Shown: positions 19,619 to 28,076 of the stretch, one piece after another | How the letters are laid out: each line of letters starts with the position of its first letter | How positions within the stretch are numbered: the stretch's first letter is position 1 | Assembly: GCA_963833675.1 (NCBI GenBank) | Contig: CAWHYW010000016.1 | Span: 248,001-312,000, forward strand | Reading direction: 5' to 3' | DNA: 64,000 bases | Origin: DASQDN01 sp963833675 | GTDB lineage: Bacteria > Acidobacteriota > Terriglobia > Bryobacterales > Bryobacteraceae | Program-made: the position numbers and the translations under genes | Notes under the pieces: generated by a model | Database searches by the model: none | What the model was told of the DNA's origin: nothing | What the model saw: the letters and a program-made list of their open reading frames with translations, nothing else

Positions 19619-20635
19619 TCAGTTTTTACGATTGTTCTGATCGCGCTGATCCGAAGCGCCTGATTTCGCCTCGGCAAGAAAGCCAATGACCTCCGTAGCG
19701 AATCGATCCGGTTCTTCCAGATAGGGGAAATGAGCGCTCTGTTCGTATTCCGATAGCGTTGCGTGCGGCAGTTTCGCGGCAAGCTCGCGTAAGGGCGCCA
19801 TGCCGATCGCCCCATCGTGACGGCCGCCGATTACCAGCACCGGCATTGTCAAGCGCGAGTGCTGTGTGAAGCGGTAGCAAGCCAATCCTCCGGAGAAAAG
19901 CGCGTTGGACAACTCGCCTGTGTTCTTCAAGCCGCTCTTTTCATCGACGGCATCCTGCTTCTTGCGGATCTCCTGATCCACGAACTGCATGCTGTCGAAG
20001 AAAGCCTTTCCGTCCTTTCCGGTACTTAGATTGACGAAGGTCATGTTGGCTTTCGTTTCCGCGCACACACGATCCGTATCTGACGGATTATCCCCGCTGA
20101 CCGGCGCCGCTTTCGAAGCCTCCGGTTTAACTTTCTCGAGCCGCTCACGCCAGCTACGAATCGACGCGGGTCCGTCGGACAATCCGTCGACAAAGACGAT
20201 TCGTGACACATGCTCCGGGTATCGAGCCGCATATTCGAGCGCGAGCGTCCCGCCGAACGAGTGGCCGAGGAGAGCGATTCTCTGCGTGCCTAAACGCTGG
20301 CGAAGCGCCTCGATGTCCTGAACGAGAATGTCCGTCGAGTAGGCCTGCGTCCACGGCCTTTCCGAACGCCCGCTCCCGCGCTGATCGAAGTAGATCATGT
20401 TGAGATCTTTTTCAAGACGCGGCCCGGCAAGAGTCGCGAAGCTATAGCTGTTATATCCGGGGCCGCCGTGAAGGAAAAGAACCGGGGTCCGATCGGAAGC
20501 GCCGGCCACTCGATAGTACAAACGGACACCATTCAGCACTTCATCGTGCTCGCCTGAAGCAGAGAGTGAAGATGCCTGAGTGAGGGATAAGCCGACACAG
20601 AATACGGCAACAGCAAGAACAAATCTTTGAACCAT
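19619..20635 (-). CDS. Secreted alpha/beta hydrolase, proline iminopeptidase-like
   Basis: The 338-aa protein begins with a signal peptide (first 21 residues). The oxyanion motif HGGPG (residues 56-60) is characteristic of the proline iminopeptidase branch; the nucleophile is Ser126 in ALLGHSFGGTLALEYA, the acid is likely Asp in VIGGRHDGAIG, and the histidine is in YEQSAHFPYLEEP. These enzymes usually release N-terminal residues from peptides, or hydrolyse esters or amides. Export suggests extracellular nutrient breakdown. It lies alone between the sigma genes and the PD40 regulator. Confidence 0.85.
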   Translation of the reverse strand: MVQRFVLAVAVFCVGLSLTQASSLSASGEHDEVLNGVRLYYRVAGASDRTPVLFLHGGPGYNSYSFATLAGPRLEKDLNMIYFDQRGSGRSERPWTQAYSTDILVQDIEALRQRLGTQRIALLGHSFGGTLALEYAARYPEHVSRIVFVDGLSDGPASIRSWRERLEKVKPEASKAAPVSGDNPSDTDRVCAETKANMTFVNLSTGKDGKAFFDSMQFVDQEIRKKQDAVDEKSGLKNTGELSNALFSGGLACYRFTQHSRLTMPVLVIGGRHDGAIGMAPLRELAAKLPHATLSEYEQSAHFPYLEEPDRFATEVIGFLAEAKSGASDQRDQNNRKN

Positions 20636-20686
20636 TGAATACGACGGAACCTGTATTCAAGATAACAGGTCGAGTTCGGCCGCCTC

Positions 20687-22858
20687 TTACCTCAAATCGT
20701 CCACCAGAATAAGATCGCTGCCGGACTGATCGGCCTGCGTGTATAGAATGGACTGCTCATCAGGTGAGACTGCCAGGCCCATCCCGACGCTCGAGTTGAA
20801 TGACGCAAGATCCTCGGTTATCCCGGAATCGAAGCTCTTAAAGCTCACCACAGGTTTGTTGGCAGTAGGGTGAATAAAATAGACACCCCTCTTCGTGACG
20901 GCGAAGGTGTCTTGGTTGGAAAGGGAAGGCGCAAATTGGGACTCCGTCCCGCTTTCTAGCGAACGAACCCATAACCCGGATCCGATCGACTTGGAGTAAA
21001 AGAGTGACTTCCCATCAACCGATTCAAGCGGGACGAGACCTCCGTCCCGAGTGATTTGTTGCGCTGGGCCTCCTTCCGCCGGCATCCTCCAGATCTGGTG
21101 GCCGTCTTTGCGCGACGAGCCGAAATAAATCCACTTTCCGTCTTGCGAAAAGCTCGGCGCAAAGTCGTTGTACGCGCCGCTAGTCAATTGGTGGTAGGCG
21201 AGGGTTTCTACATCGAGAATAAAGAGATTGGCGTACCCGCGTGGACGGGAATGAAAAACGATACGTTTCCCATCCGGAGACCAGCGCGGATATCCGCTCA
21301 CCTTCGAATTGAGTCGCGTGACCTGGTGCGAGGCCGATCCGTCACTTTTGCACACCCAGAGCTCTGCCATACCGGACCGCTCGGACTGATAAACAATGCG
21401 CGTACCGTCTGGCGAGTACTGAGGGTTGGTGTCCAAACGCGTAGTCGAGATTATAGGTGTGGTGGCCGAAGCAATTCTTCGCCCTTCTGTTTGCGCCGGA
21501 GGAAGACCGATGCGCCAGATGTTCGTATCGAAGGTTCTTTTTGCATACACCAGGCGCGTGCCACCGGCCGCAAGCGCAATCCAGGAGCTGTCTTCACCGA
21601 ATTCTTTTACCAGTCGCGGCTCCTCCCGTCTAAACGCGGGGACCCTCCAGATTCTGTAACCAAACCGCGGGTCATCGCCGATGAACAGCAACTCCTTTCC
21701 ATCCTCGGTCCACACCGGACTTCTGTTCAATCGATTCCAGTTCGTCACGCGGAGAATTTTGGGCAAAACTTCACGCTCTCTGGAAAGCTCCAGAACATAA
21801 ATATCCGCGACTACGGGGCTAATATGACGCGCAAATGCCAGGTACTTACCGTCAGGAGAGAAGGACGGATTAATATCATCTTCCATGCTTGCCGAATGGT
21901 AAGCCAATTTGCGCTTTTCACCGGTTCCCACTGAGATGAGAGCCAGTCGCATCGGTGACTGTACGGTTTCCGAGTCGGAAGTGGCAATCCATTGTCCGTC
22001 GGGGGACCAGGTCAAGCCAATCGCGGCCTCTTTGTCGTGGACGAGGATAGTTGCCAAAGTGTGTTCGGCTCCACCGCCGGAAGGTACCAGAACCAGTTCC
22101 CCGCCGTGATCAGCAAGAACACGAAGAAAGGCGATCGTCTGACCGTCGGGCGACCAGATTGGGTTCAGATCGTCGGCCGGATTCGATGTCAAGCGAACCG
22201 GATCCTCGGAACCCAGTGTCTTCGTATAAATATCGTAGTCTTTGGAAACGACACCGTTACCTGAAGACGGCCCGCCATCCCATGCGAATGCGACCTGATT
22301 TCCATCGGGTGAAATGCTGGGCTGCTGCTCGTTACCCGGATAGGTCGTCAGCGGAATTATTTTGATATTCTGCGCCTCCGAATGATGGATCGCTCGTAAG
22401 CCGTACGAAGCACTGATCGAAACTAAAATCAAAGCCACAGTTGCCGAGGCCCAAATCCAGCTCCGTGAAAGATGGGGCTTGGTGACCGCTGGTTCCGGCC
22501 TCGGCTCTTTCGGTTTCGAAACTTCTTCAACCGGAGACAAAAACCGGTATCCTCGTCGTGGGAGAGTCTCAATAAATCGCGGATGCGCTGCCGAATCGCC
22601 AAGCACATCGCGCAGCTTGCTGATCGTCGTATTGAGACTCTTATCGAAATCGACGAACGTATCCTCGGGCCAAAGCCCATTTCTGAATTGCTCCCGAGTG
22701 ACTACCTCGCCCGGATGCTCCAGCAATAGCCCGAGCGCACGAAGAGCCTGGTCGTGGAGCGCAATCTTGCGGCCCTGCTTCCACAGTTCGCCAGACTCGA
22801 AATCCACTTCAAAAATCCCAAACCGAAATAGCCCGGGTCGGGGACTCGAAACAGCCAT
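20687..22858 (-). CDS. CadC-like winged-helix transmembrane protein with TolB/PD40 beta-propeller
   Basis: Residues about 10-112 form an OmpR-type winged-helix DNA-binding domain (KIALHDQALRALGLLLEHPG, LPRRGYRFLSPVEE). One membrane helix follows (about residues 135-155, WIWASATVALILVSISASYG). The rest, about 560 residues, is a periplasmic beta-propeller built of PD40 repeats, seen as recurrent SPDG: QQPSISPDGNQVAFAWDG, NPIWSPDGQTIAFLR, PRWSPDGKRIVFHSR. The topology suits a one-component sensor that binds DNA on the inside and senses or scaffolds outside. This architecture is expanded in Solibacter-type genomes. Target genes are unknown; the divergent spacer of 199 bases before the 23058 gene has no clear operator. 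Confidence 0.9.
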   Translation of the reverse strand: MAVSSPRPGLFRFGIFEVDFESGELWKQGRKIALHDQALRALGLLLEHPGEVVTREQFRNGLWPEDTFVDFDKSLNTTISKLRDVLGDSAAHPRFIETLPRRGYRFLSPVEEVSKPKEPRPEPAVTKPHLSRSWIWASATVALILVSISASYGLRAIHHSEAQNIKIIPLTTYPGNEQQPSISPDGNQVAFAWDGGPSSGNGVVSKDYDIYTKTLGSEDPVRLTSNPADDLNPIWSPDGQTIAFLRVLADHGGELVLVPSGGGAEHTLATILVHDKEAAIGLTWSPDGQWIATSDSETVQSPMRLALISVGTGEKRKLAYHSASMEDDINPSFSPDGKYLAFARHISPVVADIYVLELSREREVLPKILRVTNWNRLNRSPVWTEDGKELLFIGDDPRFGYRIWRVPAFRREEPRLVKEFGEDSSWIALAAGGTRLVYAKRTFDTNIWRIGLPPAQTEGRRIASATTPIISTTRLDTNPQYSPDGTRIVYQSERSGMAELWVCKSDGSASHQVTRLNSKVSGYPRWSPDGKRIVFHSRPRGYANLFILDVETLAYHQLTSGAYNDFAPSFSQDGKWIYFGSSRKDGHQIWRMPAEGGPAQQITRDGGLVPLESVDGKSLFYSKSIGSGLWVRSLESGTESQFAPSLSNQDTFAVTKRGVYFIHPTANKPVVSFKSFDSGITEDLASFNSSVGMGLAVSPDEQSILYTQADQSGSDLILVDDLR

Positions 22859-23057
22859 GGTGACGTCGACAGATTATAGCTCCGTAGGAGGCATGGAGCA
22901 AAATTAACATCTAGCTATAAGCCCTAATTTAATCAACGATTTGCAGTTTTACGTTTGTTTAATCCCGCCCGCATGACATTTCATACGCAGACGGATAGCC
23001 ATCTGCGACGGCCTGATGCAACCTTGACCTCTCCGTTACTGCGGATTCGAGGTTGGT

Positions 23058-23651
23058 ATGAACTTCCTGAGAAACCAATGGATGGCATCGTTGCTTGCAT
23101 TCCCGCTTGTCGCCTCCGACCGTACAGCCTGCCCGGCGCCGGCTCCTCGGAACGTTGCGGTCGTCATTGGCAATTACGCATCCGTTCCCAACCCGGTCCT
23201 TGCCGAGGCCCAGGCCGAGGTGGAACGTATCCTGACTCCGGTCGGTCTGCGGATTGAGTGGAGGCAGCACCGACTAACTTCAGCGGCAAATGAAAACTTG
23301 AATGCCCGCGCTACTGCATCGTTAGCTATCCAGTTACTGTCACCGGCAATGGAGGCCCGATTGCGCCGGCCGACTAAAGGTGAGGTGGGTATAGCGTTCG
23401 GATCGACCGCTTACGTCTTTTGTCGGCGCCTGGACCAGCTTGCGCAACGTGCTCTTTCCGACAGCCGGAGTGTCCTCCTTGGGAATGTGCTGGCGCACGA
23501 AATCGCTCATCTGCTACTTGGTCCTGGAGCCCACGCGAGCGGCGGCATCATGCAGCCGCACTGGGGCGCGTCCGAATTACGGCGCCTGGAGCAGGGAGGC
23601 TTGACATTACTGTCCCCGCAGATTGACCGTCTCCGCTGCGCGGCTCCTTAG
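23058..23651 (+). CDS. Secreted putative zinc metalloprotease (HExxH)
   Basis: A 197-aa protein with an N-terminal hydrophobic signal-like segment (MASLLAFPLVASDRTACPA). The only catalytic signature is AHEIAHLLLGPGAHASGGIM: His147, Glu148 and His151 of HExxH, a possible third zinc ligand His159, and a Met-turn-like GGIM. The third His is 12 residues after the first, whereas classical metzincins have 10, so this is a divergent or separate zincin type. Secretion is likely but no cleavage site is obvious. Similar short HExxH proteins are known to me from Acidobacteriota as uncharacterised. Confidence 0.65.
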   Translation: MNFLRNQWMASLLAFPLVASDRTACPAPAPRNVAVVIGNYASVPNPVLAEAQAEVERILTPVGLRIEWRQHRLTSAANENLNARATASLAIQLLSPAMEARLRRPTKGEVGIAFGSTAYVFCRRLDQLAQRALSDSRSVLLGNVLAHEIAHLLLGPGAHASGGIMQPHWGASELRRLEQGGLTLLSPQIDRLRCAAP

Positions 23652-23693
23652 GTCAGACAGCGATACCATATGCGTGTCGCCGCAGGCGGCCGC

Positions 23694-25127
23694 ATGCGAA
23701 TAGCCACGAATTGCATCAACTTCCTCCTCCTCTCGGGAATCGCTCTCGCTGCCGAGCCGCTTCGACTCTACTCCGACAACCCTCATTACTTCCTTTTCCG
23801 CGGAAAGCCCGCCGTATTGATCACCTCGGGCGAGCACTATGGCGTCGTACTCAACCGCAGCTTCGACTACCGCAAGTACCTCGATACGCTGGCTGCCGAC
23901 AACCTGAACCTCACCCGCACCTTTACAGGTATGTACCGGGAAGTTCCTGGCGAATCGTTCGGTATCGCGAGAAACACCCTCGCGCCCGAAGAAGCCGACT
24001 TCGTCCAGCCATTCCTTCGGACTGGACAGCAGAGGTATGACTTGTCGCAGTGGAACGATGAGTATTTCCAGCGCTGGCGCGACTTCCTTTCCTATGCAGG
24101 CCAGCGCGGAATCGTCGTCGAAGTAACGTTGTTTACGACGTACTACAACGACAAGCACTGGAGCATGAGTCCCCTGAATGCCGCGAACAACGCTCAGGGG
24201 ATCGGCAAAGTCAAAAGCGACGAAGTACTAACTCTAAAGGATCCGGCGTTAGTAGAAGCACAGGAACGATTCGTCCGCAAGCTCGTAACGGAGCTGAAAG
24301 ACTTCGACAATCTCTATTACGAAATATGCAACGAGCCCTATTTTCACGGTGTCACCGAAGAGTGGCAGCGCCGGATTTCACGAGCCATCGCCGATACCGA
24401 AGCCCGTTGGCCGGAGCAGCGGCATCTCATCTCTCGCAATGTCGCGAACGGCGGCGCGGAAGTGCGCAATCCCGATCTGTTGGTGTCGATCTTCAACTTC
24501 CACTATGCGAGGCCTCCCCGCACAATCGCCATGAATTTCGATCTCAACAAACCCATCGGCATGAATGAGACAGGTTTCGACGGTACATCTGATGCGCCGT
24601 ATCGGATCCAGGCCTGGGATTTCCTGCTCGCTGGAGGAGCCCTTTACAACAACCTGGATTACTCCTTCACTGCAGGCCATGAGGATGGAACCTTCGCCTA
24701 TCCCGGTACACAGCCCGGCGGAGGCAGCGTGCGCCTTCGTCGTCAACTCAAGACCTTGCGTGAGTTCATGGACGCTCTTCCGTTCACAGCAATGAAGGCT
24801 GATGAAAATTTGCTCAAGGCGGGTCTCCCAACCGAAATCTCCGCGCGAGCCCTGTCCGACGGTAAGAGCGTATGGGCCGTATACCTGCACGGAGGCAAGA
24901 TTTTCGAAGGATACAGTCCGAAATACGCCGTCTACACAAAGAAGCATGCCGATACCCTGCATTACGAACTTCCCGCCGGCGCCTACGAAGTCCAGTGGTG
25001 GCATCCACGCGAAACGACACACAGCAGCACGCAGTCCTTCCACCACAACGGCGGCATCGGTACATTGCAAACGCCCGAGTACTCTGAAGACATCGCGGCG
25101 ATAATCCGCAGGACCAAGCCGGAATGA
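23694..25127 (+). CDS. Secreted clan-A glycoside hydrolase (GH5-like TIM barrel)
   Basis: The product has a signal peptide from Met at 23694 (MRIATNCINFLLLSGIALAA); an upstream ATG at 23670 would add eight residues. The barrel begins with HYFLFRGKPAVLITSGEHYG. The acid/base Glu follows beta-strand 4 in YYEICNEPYF (24333-24335), and the nucleophile Glu is in IGMNETGFDG (24567-24569), the arrangement of clan A glycosidases. A C-terminal beta domain (about the last 90 residues, GAYEVQWWHPRETTH) resembles the small domain that accompanies such barrels. It likely attacks plant or microbial polysaccharide outside the cytoplasm; the specificity cannot be read. Its stop overlaps the ArsR start (ATGA). 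Confidence 0.75.
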   Translation: MRIATNCINFLLLSGIALAAEPLRLYSDNPHYFLFRGKPAVLITSGEHYGVVLNRSFDYRKYLDTLAADNLNLTRTFTGMYREVPGESFGIARNTLAPEEADFVQPFLRTGQQRYDLSQWNDEYFQRWRDFLSYAGQRGIVVEVTLFTTYYNDKHWSMSPLNAANNAQGIGKVKSDEVLTLKDPALVEAQERFVRKLVTELKDFDNLYYEICNEPYFHGVTEEWQRRISRAIADTEARWPEQRHLISRNVANGGAEVRNPDLLVSIFNFHYARPPRTIAMNFDLNKPIGMNETGFDGTSDAPYRIQAWDFLLAGGALYNNLDYSFTAGHEDGTFAYPGTQPGGGSVRLRRQLKTLREFMDALPFTAMKADENLLKAGLPTEISARALSDGKSVWAVYLHGGKIFEGYSPKYAVYTKKHADTLHYELPAGAYEVQWWHPRETTHSSTQSFHHNGGIGTLQTPEYSEDIAAIIRRTKPE

Positions 25128-25411
25128 ACAAGCGAAAATCTCTCTCCGAGCAGCAAATACGCCTCGTTGCGAAGGCTCTGGCCGATCCACGCCGCCACCA
25201 GATCCTAAAGCAGATCGGAGAAAACAAAGATGGGGTTGCCTGCTCGAATGTACGCGAATGCCAGTCGGTCACTGCCGCCACTCTTTCTCACCACATGAAA
25301 GAACTGGAAACTGCGGGACTAATCAGAATCGAACGCGAAGGCAAATTCGCTCACCTCACCTTGCAGCGTGATGTTCTGCAGGCGTACCTCGACCACCTGA
25401 AAGCAATCTGA
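25124..25411 (+). CDS. ArsR family winged-helix transcriptional regulator
   Basis: A 95-aa single-domain repressor: AKALADPRRHQILKQIGE, the recognition region TAATLSHHMKELETAGL and the wing IRIEREGKFAHLTL. No CxC metal site is present (there are two cysteines, in ACSNVRECQS, before the recognition helix), so sensing of a thiol-reactive compound or redox state is possible but unproven. It overlaps the glycoside hydrolase stop by four bases and is followed by an SDR gene after 70 bases, a pairing that suggests it controls the SDR. Confidence 0.88.
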   Translation: MNKRKSLSEQQIRLVAKALADPRRHQILKQIGENKDGVACSNVRECQSVTAATLSHHMKELETAGLIRIEREGKFAHLTLQRDVLQAYLDHLKAI

Positions 25412-25453
25412 TCAAAAAAGCTGAACCCTCCGATTGTATCGCCCCATCAGTTA

Positions 25454-25463
25454 GACAGTTGTC
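25454..25463. promoter_or_regulatory. Short inverted repeat before the SDR gene, possible ArsR operator
   Basis: GACA-GT-TGTC forms a perfect 4-2-4 dyad in the spacer between arsR and the SDR gene, 19 bases before the ATG at 25482. Position fits an operator, but a 10-base dyad is short and can occur by chance. Confidence 0.25.
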
Positions 25464-25481
25464 GAAACGTCAAAGCAAAGG

Positions 25482-26243
25482 ATGGATGAAACAATGGGTA
25501 AGCTAAACAATAAAGTCGCAGTGGTCACTGGAGCTTCGAAAGGAATCGGCGCTGGGATTGCCAAGGGCTTGGCCGCTGAAGGCGCCTCGGTCGTAGTGAA
25601 CTACGCGACGAGCAAGGATGGCGCCGAACGCATCGTCGCCGAAATTCAGAAAGCCGGCGGCAAGGCGGTAGCCGTTCAGGGCGACGTCAGTAAGGCATCC
25701 GATGTCGAGCGGATCTTCGCCGAAACTTCCAAGACCTTCGGGAGACTCGATGTATTAGTGAATAATGCAGCGATCTACGAATTCGCTCCCCTCGAGCAAA
25801 TTACTGAGCAGCACATTCACCGTCAATTCGATACCAACGTGACTGGATTGCTTCTTGCAACGAAAGAAGCGGTGAAGCACTTCGGCCCGGACGGCGGGAA
25901 CATCATCAACATCAGCTCGACAGCTACCCAACTGACACCCCCAACTACCGCGGTTTATACAGCGACCAAAGGCGCTGTCGATGCGGTAACCCGAGTGCTT
26001 GCTAAGGAACTTGGTCCCAATAAGATCCGGGTCAACTCGATCAATCCCGGCCCGGTCGAAACCGAAGGAACTCATGCGGCCGGCGTAATCGGGAGCGATT
26101 TCCTGAAACAGATGCAAGCGCAGACACCGCTGGGCAGAATCGCGCAACCGGAAGACATAGCGCCCATCGCAGTCTTCTTGGCATCACAGGATTCCGGATG
26201 GTTAACAGGCGAAACTCTGCTGGCGTCCGGTGGGCTGCGGTAA
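25482..26243 (+). CDS. Short-chain dehydrogenase/reductase (SDR)
   Basis: Classical SDR of 253 aa. The NAD(P) site is VTGASKGIGAGIAKGL (TGxxxGxG), NNAAIY is the structural motif, and the catalytic residues are Ser in NIINISST, Tyr and Lys in VYTATKGAVDAVTRVL. C-terminal WLTGETLLASGGLR is typical of 3-oxoacyl-ACP reductase/glucose dehydrogenase-like members. It reduces a carbonyl or oxidises an alcohol; the substrate is not predictable. A second ATG four codons downstream is an alternative start, but AAAGGATGG sits before the first. Confidence 0.9.
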   Translation: MDETMGKLNNKVAVVTGASKGIGAGIAKGLAAEGASVVVNYATSKDGAERIVAEIQKAGGKAVAVQGDVSKASDVERIFAETSKTFGRLDVLVNNAAIYEFAPLEQITEQHIHRQFDTNVTGLLLATKEAVKHFGPDGGNIINISSTATQLTPPTTAVYTATKGAVDAVTRVLAKELGPNKIRVNSINPGPVETEGTHAAGVIGSDFLKQMQAQTPLGRIAQPEDIAPIAVFLASQDSGWLTGETLLASGGLR

Positions 26244-26250
26244 CTGGTCC

Positions 26251-26285
26251 TTGACACGGCGCGCGTTGTGAGTTACAGCTTGTAA
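26251..26285 (+). promoter_or_regulatory. Promoter with BlaI/MecI-type operator
   Basis: TTGACA at 26251-26256 is a consensus -35; 17 bases later a -10-like TACAGC (26274-26279) lies inside the perfect dyad TTACA-GCT-TGTAA (26273-26285). TACA...TGTA is the core of BlaI/MecI operators, and the next gene encodes a BlaI protein, so this is very probably an autoregulated promoter where repressor binding blocks the -10. Confidence 0.72.
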
Positions 26286-26292
26286 CGCTACA

Positions 26293-26689
26293 TTGCGTAA
26301 CGAAAATCCGCGAGATCGGCGCAAAGCCCCCAGCGAATTCGCTTGTGATGCAGTTCGTCTGGTCGCACGGACCGGCCAGCTCCGAACAGATTCGTGAGGG
26401 GCTGGCTGCGAGCCGGCCGATGAAAGACGCCACCGTACGCACCATATTGCGGCGGCTGGAGGAAAAGGGCTATCTCACGCATCGCGTGGAGGGCCGGACC
26501 TACATCTATCGCGGTCTGGAGCGCCCGGAGAAAGCGGCGGTAAGCGCGATCCGTCAGCTCTTGGATCGTTTCTGCGGTGGATCGGTAGAACAGCTCCTCG
26601 TGGGTATGGTCGATCAGGACGTGATTAGTTCGCGCGAGTTGACGGAACTCGCGCGAAAGATCAAGGATCGCCGGAAGAAAGGCTCCTGA
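26293..26689 (+). CDS. BlaI/MecI family repressor (frameshift in the N-terminal part)
   Basis: The winged helix is clear: VMQFVWSHGPASSEQIREGL, KDATVRTILRRLEEKGYLTH and the wing VEGRTYIYRG. The in-frame coding start of this part is only GTG at 26345, which truncates helix 1. A TTG at 26293, just after the operator, reads RNENPRDRRKAPSEFA and joins the main frame if one T of GCTTG near 26340 is removed; this gives about 131 aa, normal for the family. Such proteins dimerise on TACA/TGTA operators and are cut by a membrane M56 protease when a signal is sensed. The adjacent gene is the remnant of such a sensor. Confidence 0.82.
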
Positions 26690-26690
26690 A

Positions 26691-27242
26691 ATGATTCAGG
26701 TCTTTTGCAGTGAGCTTCTGGAGCAACTCGCAGGCGCCTCGATTCGTTCACTGTGTCTCGCTGCCCTCGTTATCGTCCTCATCTACATTCTGCGCATGCG
26801 AGCGGCTCCGCTTCGACACGCGCTTTGGACCGTAGTTCTCATTTCCATGTTGTTTCTGCCTTTGGCCGGAGCCGTGCTCTCCGTTCTGGATTCTCGCCTG
26901 CCCCAGATACGCGTGACAGTGATGCGCTTGCCATTGCGAGCGATCGAATTTACCTCTCCGGGTGTCCCGAGATTCCATCGAACAGACCCGCTCAACATCG
27001 AAGTGCAATCGAACACACTCATGCCTATGCCGGAGATGATGCCGGCTCATCTCGATCGCGCTAGACGTCTCTGGTTGCAGCAATCCGAGATTCATGCCGG
27101 CACCCCCCCGAGTCGTCGGGAACGCCGAGCAATTTATAATGCAGACAGATGTGGAAGGCGAGCGCTTATTGAAGCGAGCATGCTCCGGCAAGGTTATAGG
27201 CGGCGTCGTGTCATCATAGAAATCCACCCTGTAATTGTTTGA
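26691..27242 (+). pseudogene. Truncated M56 (BlaR1-type) sensor remnant
   Basis: The start, one base after the blaI stop, encodes the first two membrane helices of an M56-family sensor protease (SIRSLCLAALVIVLIYILRM and LRHALWTVVLISMLFLPLAG). After about residue 120 the sequence turns arginine-rich (PPSRRERRAIYN, MLRQGYRRRRV) and ends at residue 183. The HExxH zinc site, further membrane helices and the periplasmic sensor domain are all absent, and the next gene begins 93 bases later, so they cannot be restored by one frameshift. A run of seven C near 27105 marks a possible indel. I read it as a deletion derivative; signal-dependent release of BlaI would then be lost. Confidence 0.62.
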
Positions 27243-27287
27243 GCCGCTGAGGGTGGGAGTGCATCTTTGCAACTCCGGTATTTTTGA

Positions 27288-27321
27288 ATACGCCATCGGC
27301 GTATAGGGCAGCATTCTGCCC
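27288..27321. promoter_or_regulatory. Two tandem perfect hairpins before the GntR gene
   Basis: ATACGCC-ATC-GGCGTAT (27288-27304) is followed after one base by GGGCAG-CATT-CTGCCC (27306-27321). No T-run follows, so a simple intrinsic terminator is unlikely; a terminator/operator pair or mRNA leader structure for the GntR gene, whose ATG is 15 bases downstream, is possible. Confidence 0.4.
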
Positions 27322-27335
27322 ACGAATGTAAGACT

Positions 27336-28076
27336 ATGTACGCTCTCGACAAGAAACTGCCGCTTCCTCTATATCAACAACTCAAGAACATCTTGTTGAC
27401 TCGAATTGAAGCAGGCGAATGGGGTCCAGGACAACAGATTCCAACCGAGACAACTTTGTCGGAACGCTTCGGTGTGAGTAAGATCACCGTCCGGCAGGCG
27501 TTGCGTGATCTTTCTGAGCTAGGTTGTATTCGCCGCGAACAGGGTCGCGGCACGTTCGTCTCCAGCGCGAAGCTGAGTCAGGGTCCACGCGAACTCACGA
27601 GTTTTTCGGAAGAGATGCGTCGCCATAATCTCAGCGCCGAGTCGAAAGTGCTGGAGCAATCCCTCCGTGCGGCGGACGCAGTTGCCGCGGAAGCTTTGCA
27701 TATCGCGGGGGACGAGACGGTTCTGGTCCTCAAGCGGCTACGCATCGCATCGGGTGAACCGATGGGCATCCAGACCGCGCGTATTCCGGCATCGCTGGTA
27801 CCTGGATTGGTCGACGCAAACCTGGGAAACGTTTCGCTGTATGAAGTGCTCGAATCGCGTTATGGACTTCATGCGGCCAAGGCGCATGAGACCCATTCCG
27901 CTGTCCTGATAGGACCGGAAGAAGCCGCCCTCCTGGGCGTTGAATTCTATTCTCCGGCGCTCGCTGCCACGCGGATAACGTACTTACCTGGTGGCGAGCC
28001 GTTCGAAGTGGTCAACTCCATCATGCGCGGCGACCGTTACCGAATCGTGCTGGACCTTGTTCACAGCGATCACTGA
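27336..28076 (+). CDS. GntR family transcriptional regulator with UTRA domain (HutC type)
   Basis: The N-terminal winged helix (residues 7-77) shows LPLYQQLKNILLTRIEAGEW, LSERFGVSKITVRQALRDL and the wing EQGRGTFVSS. The UTRA ligand-binding domain (about 95-240) contains LKRLRIASGEPMGIQTARIP and LPGGEPFEVVNSIMRGDRY, typical of HutC/FarR-type regulators that bind small sugar phosphates, histidine derivatives or similar effectors. The two hairpins immediately upstream may be its control element. Its last seven bases overlap the convergent end of mrpG. The regulated genes are not obvious. Confidence 0.9.
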   Translation: MYALDKKLPLPLYQQLKNILLTRIEAGEWGPGQQIPTETTLSERFGVSKITVRQALRDLSELGCIRREQGRGTFVSSAKLSQGPRELTSFSEEMRRHNLSAESKVLEQSLRAADAVAAEALHIAGDETVLVLKRLRIASGEPMGIQTARIPASLVPGLVDANLGNVSLYEVLESRYGLHAAKAHETHSAVLIGPEEAALLGVEFYSPALAATRITYLPGGEPFEVVNSIMRGDRYRIVLDLVHSDH

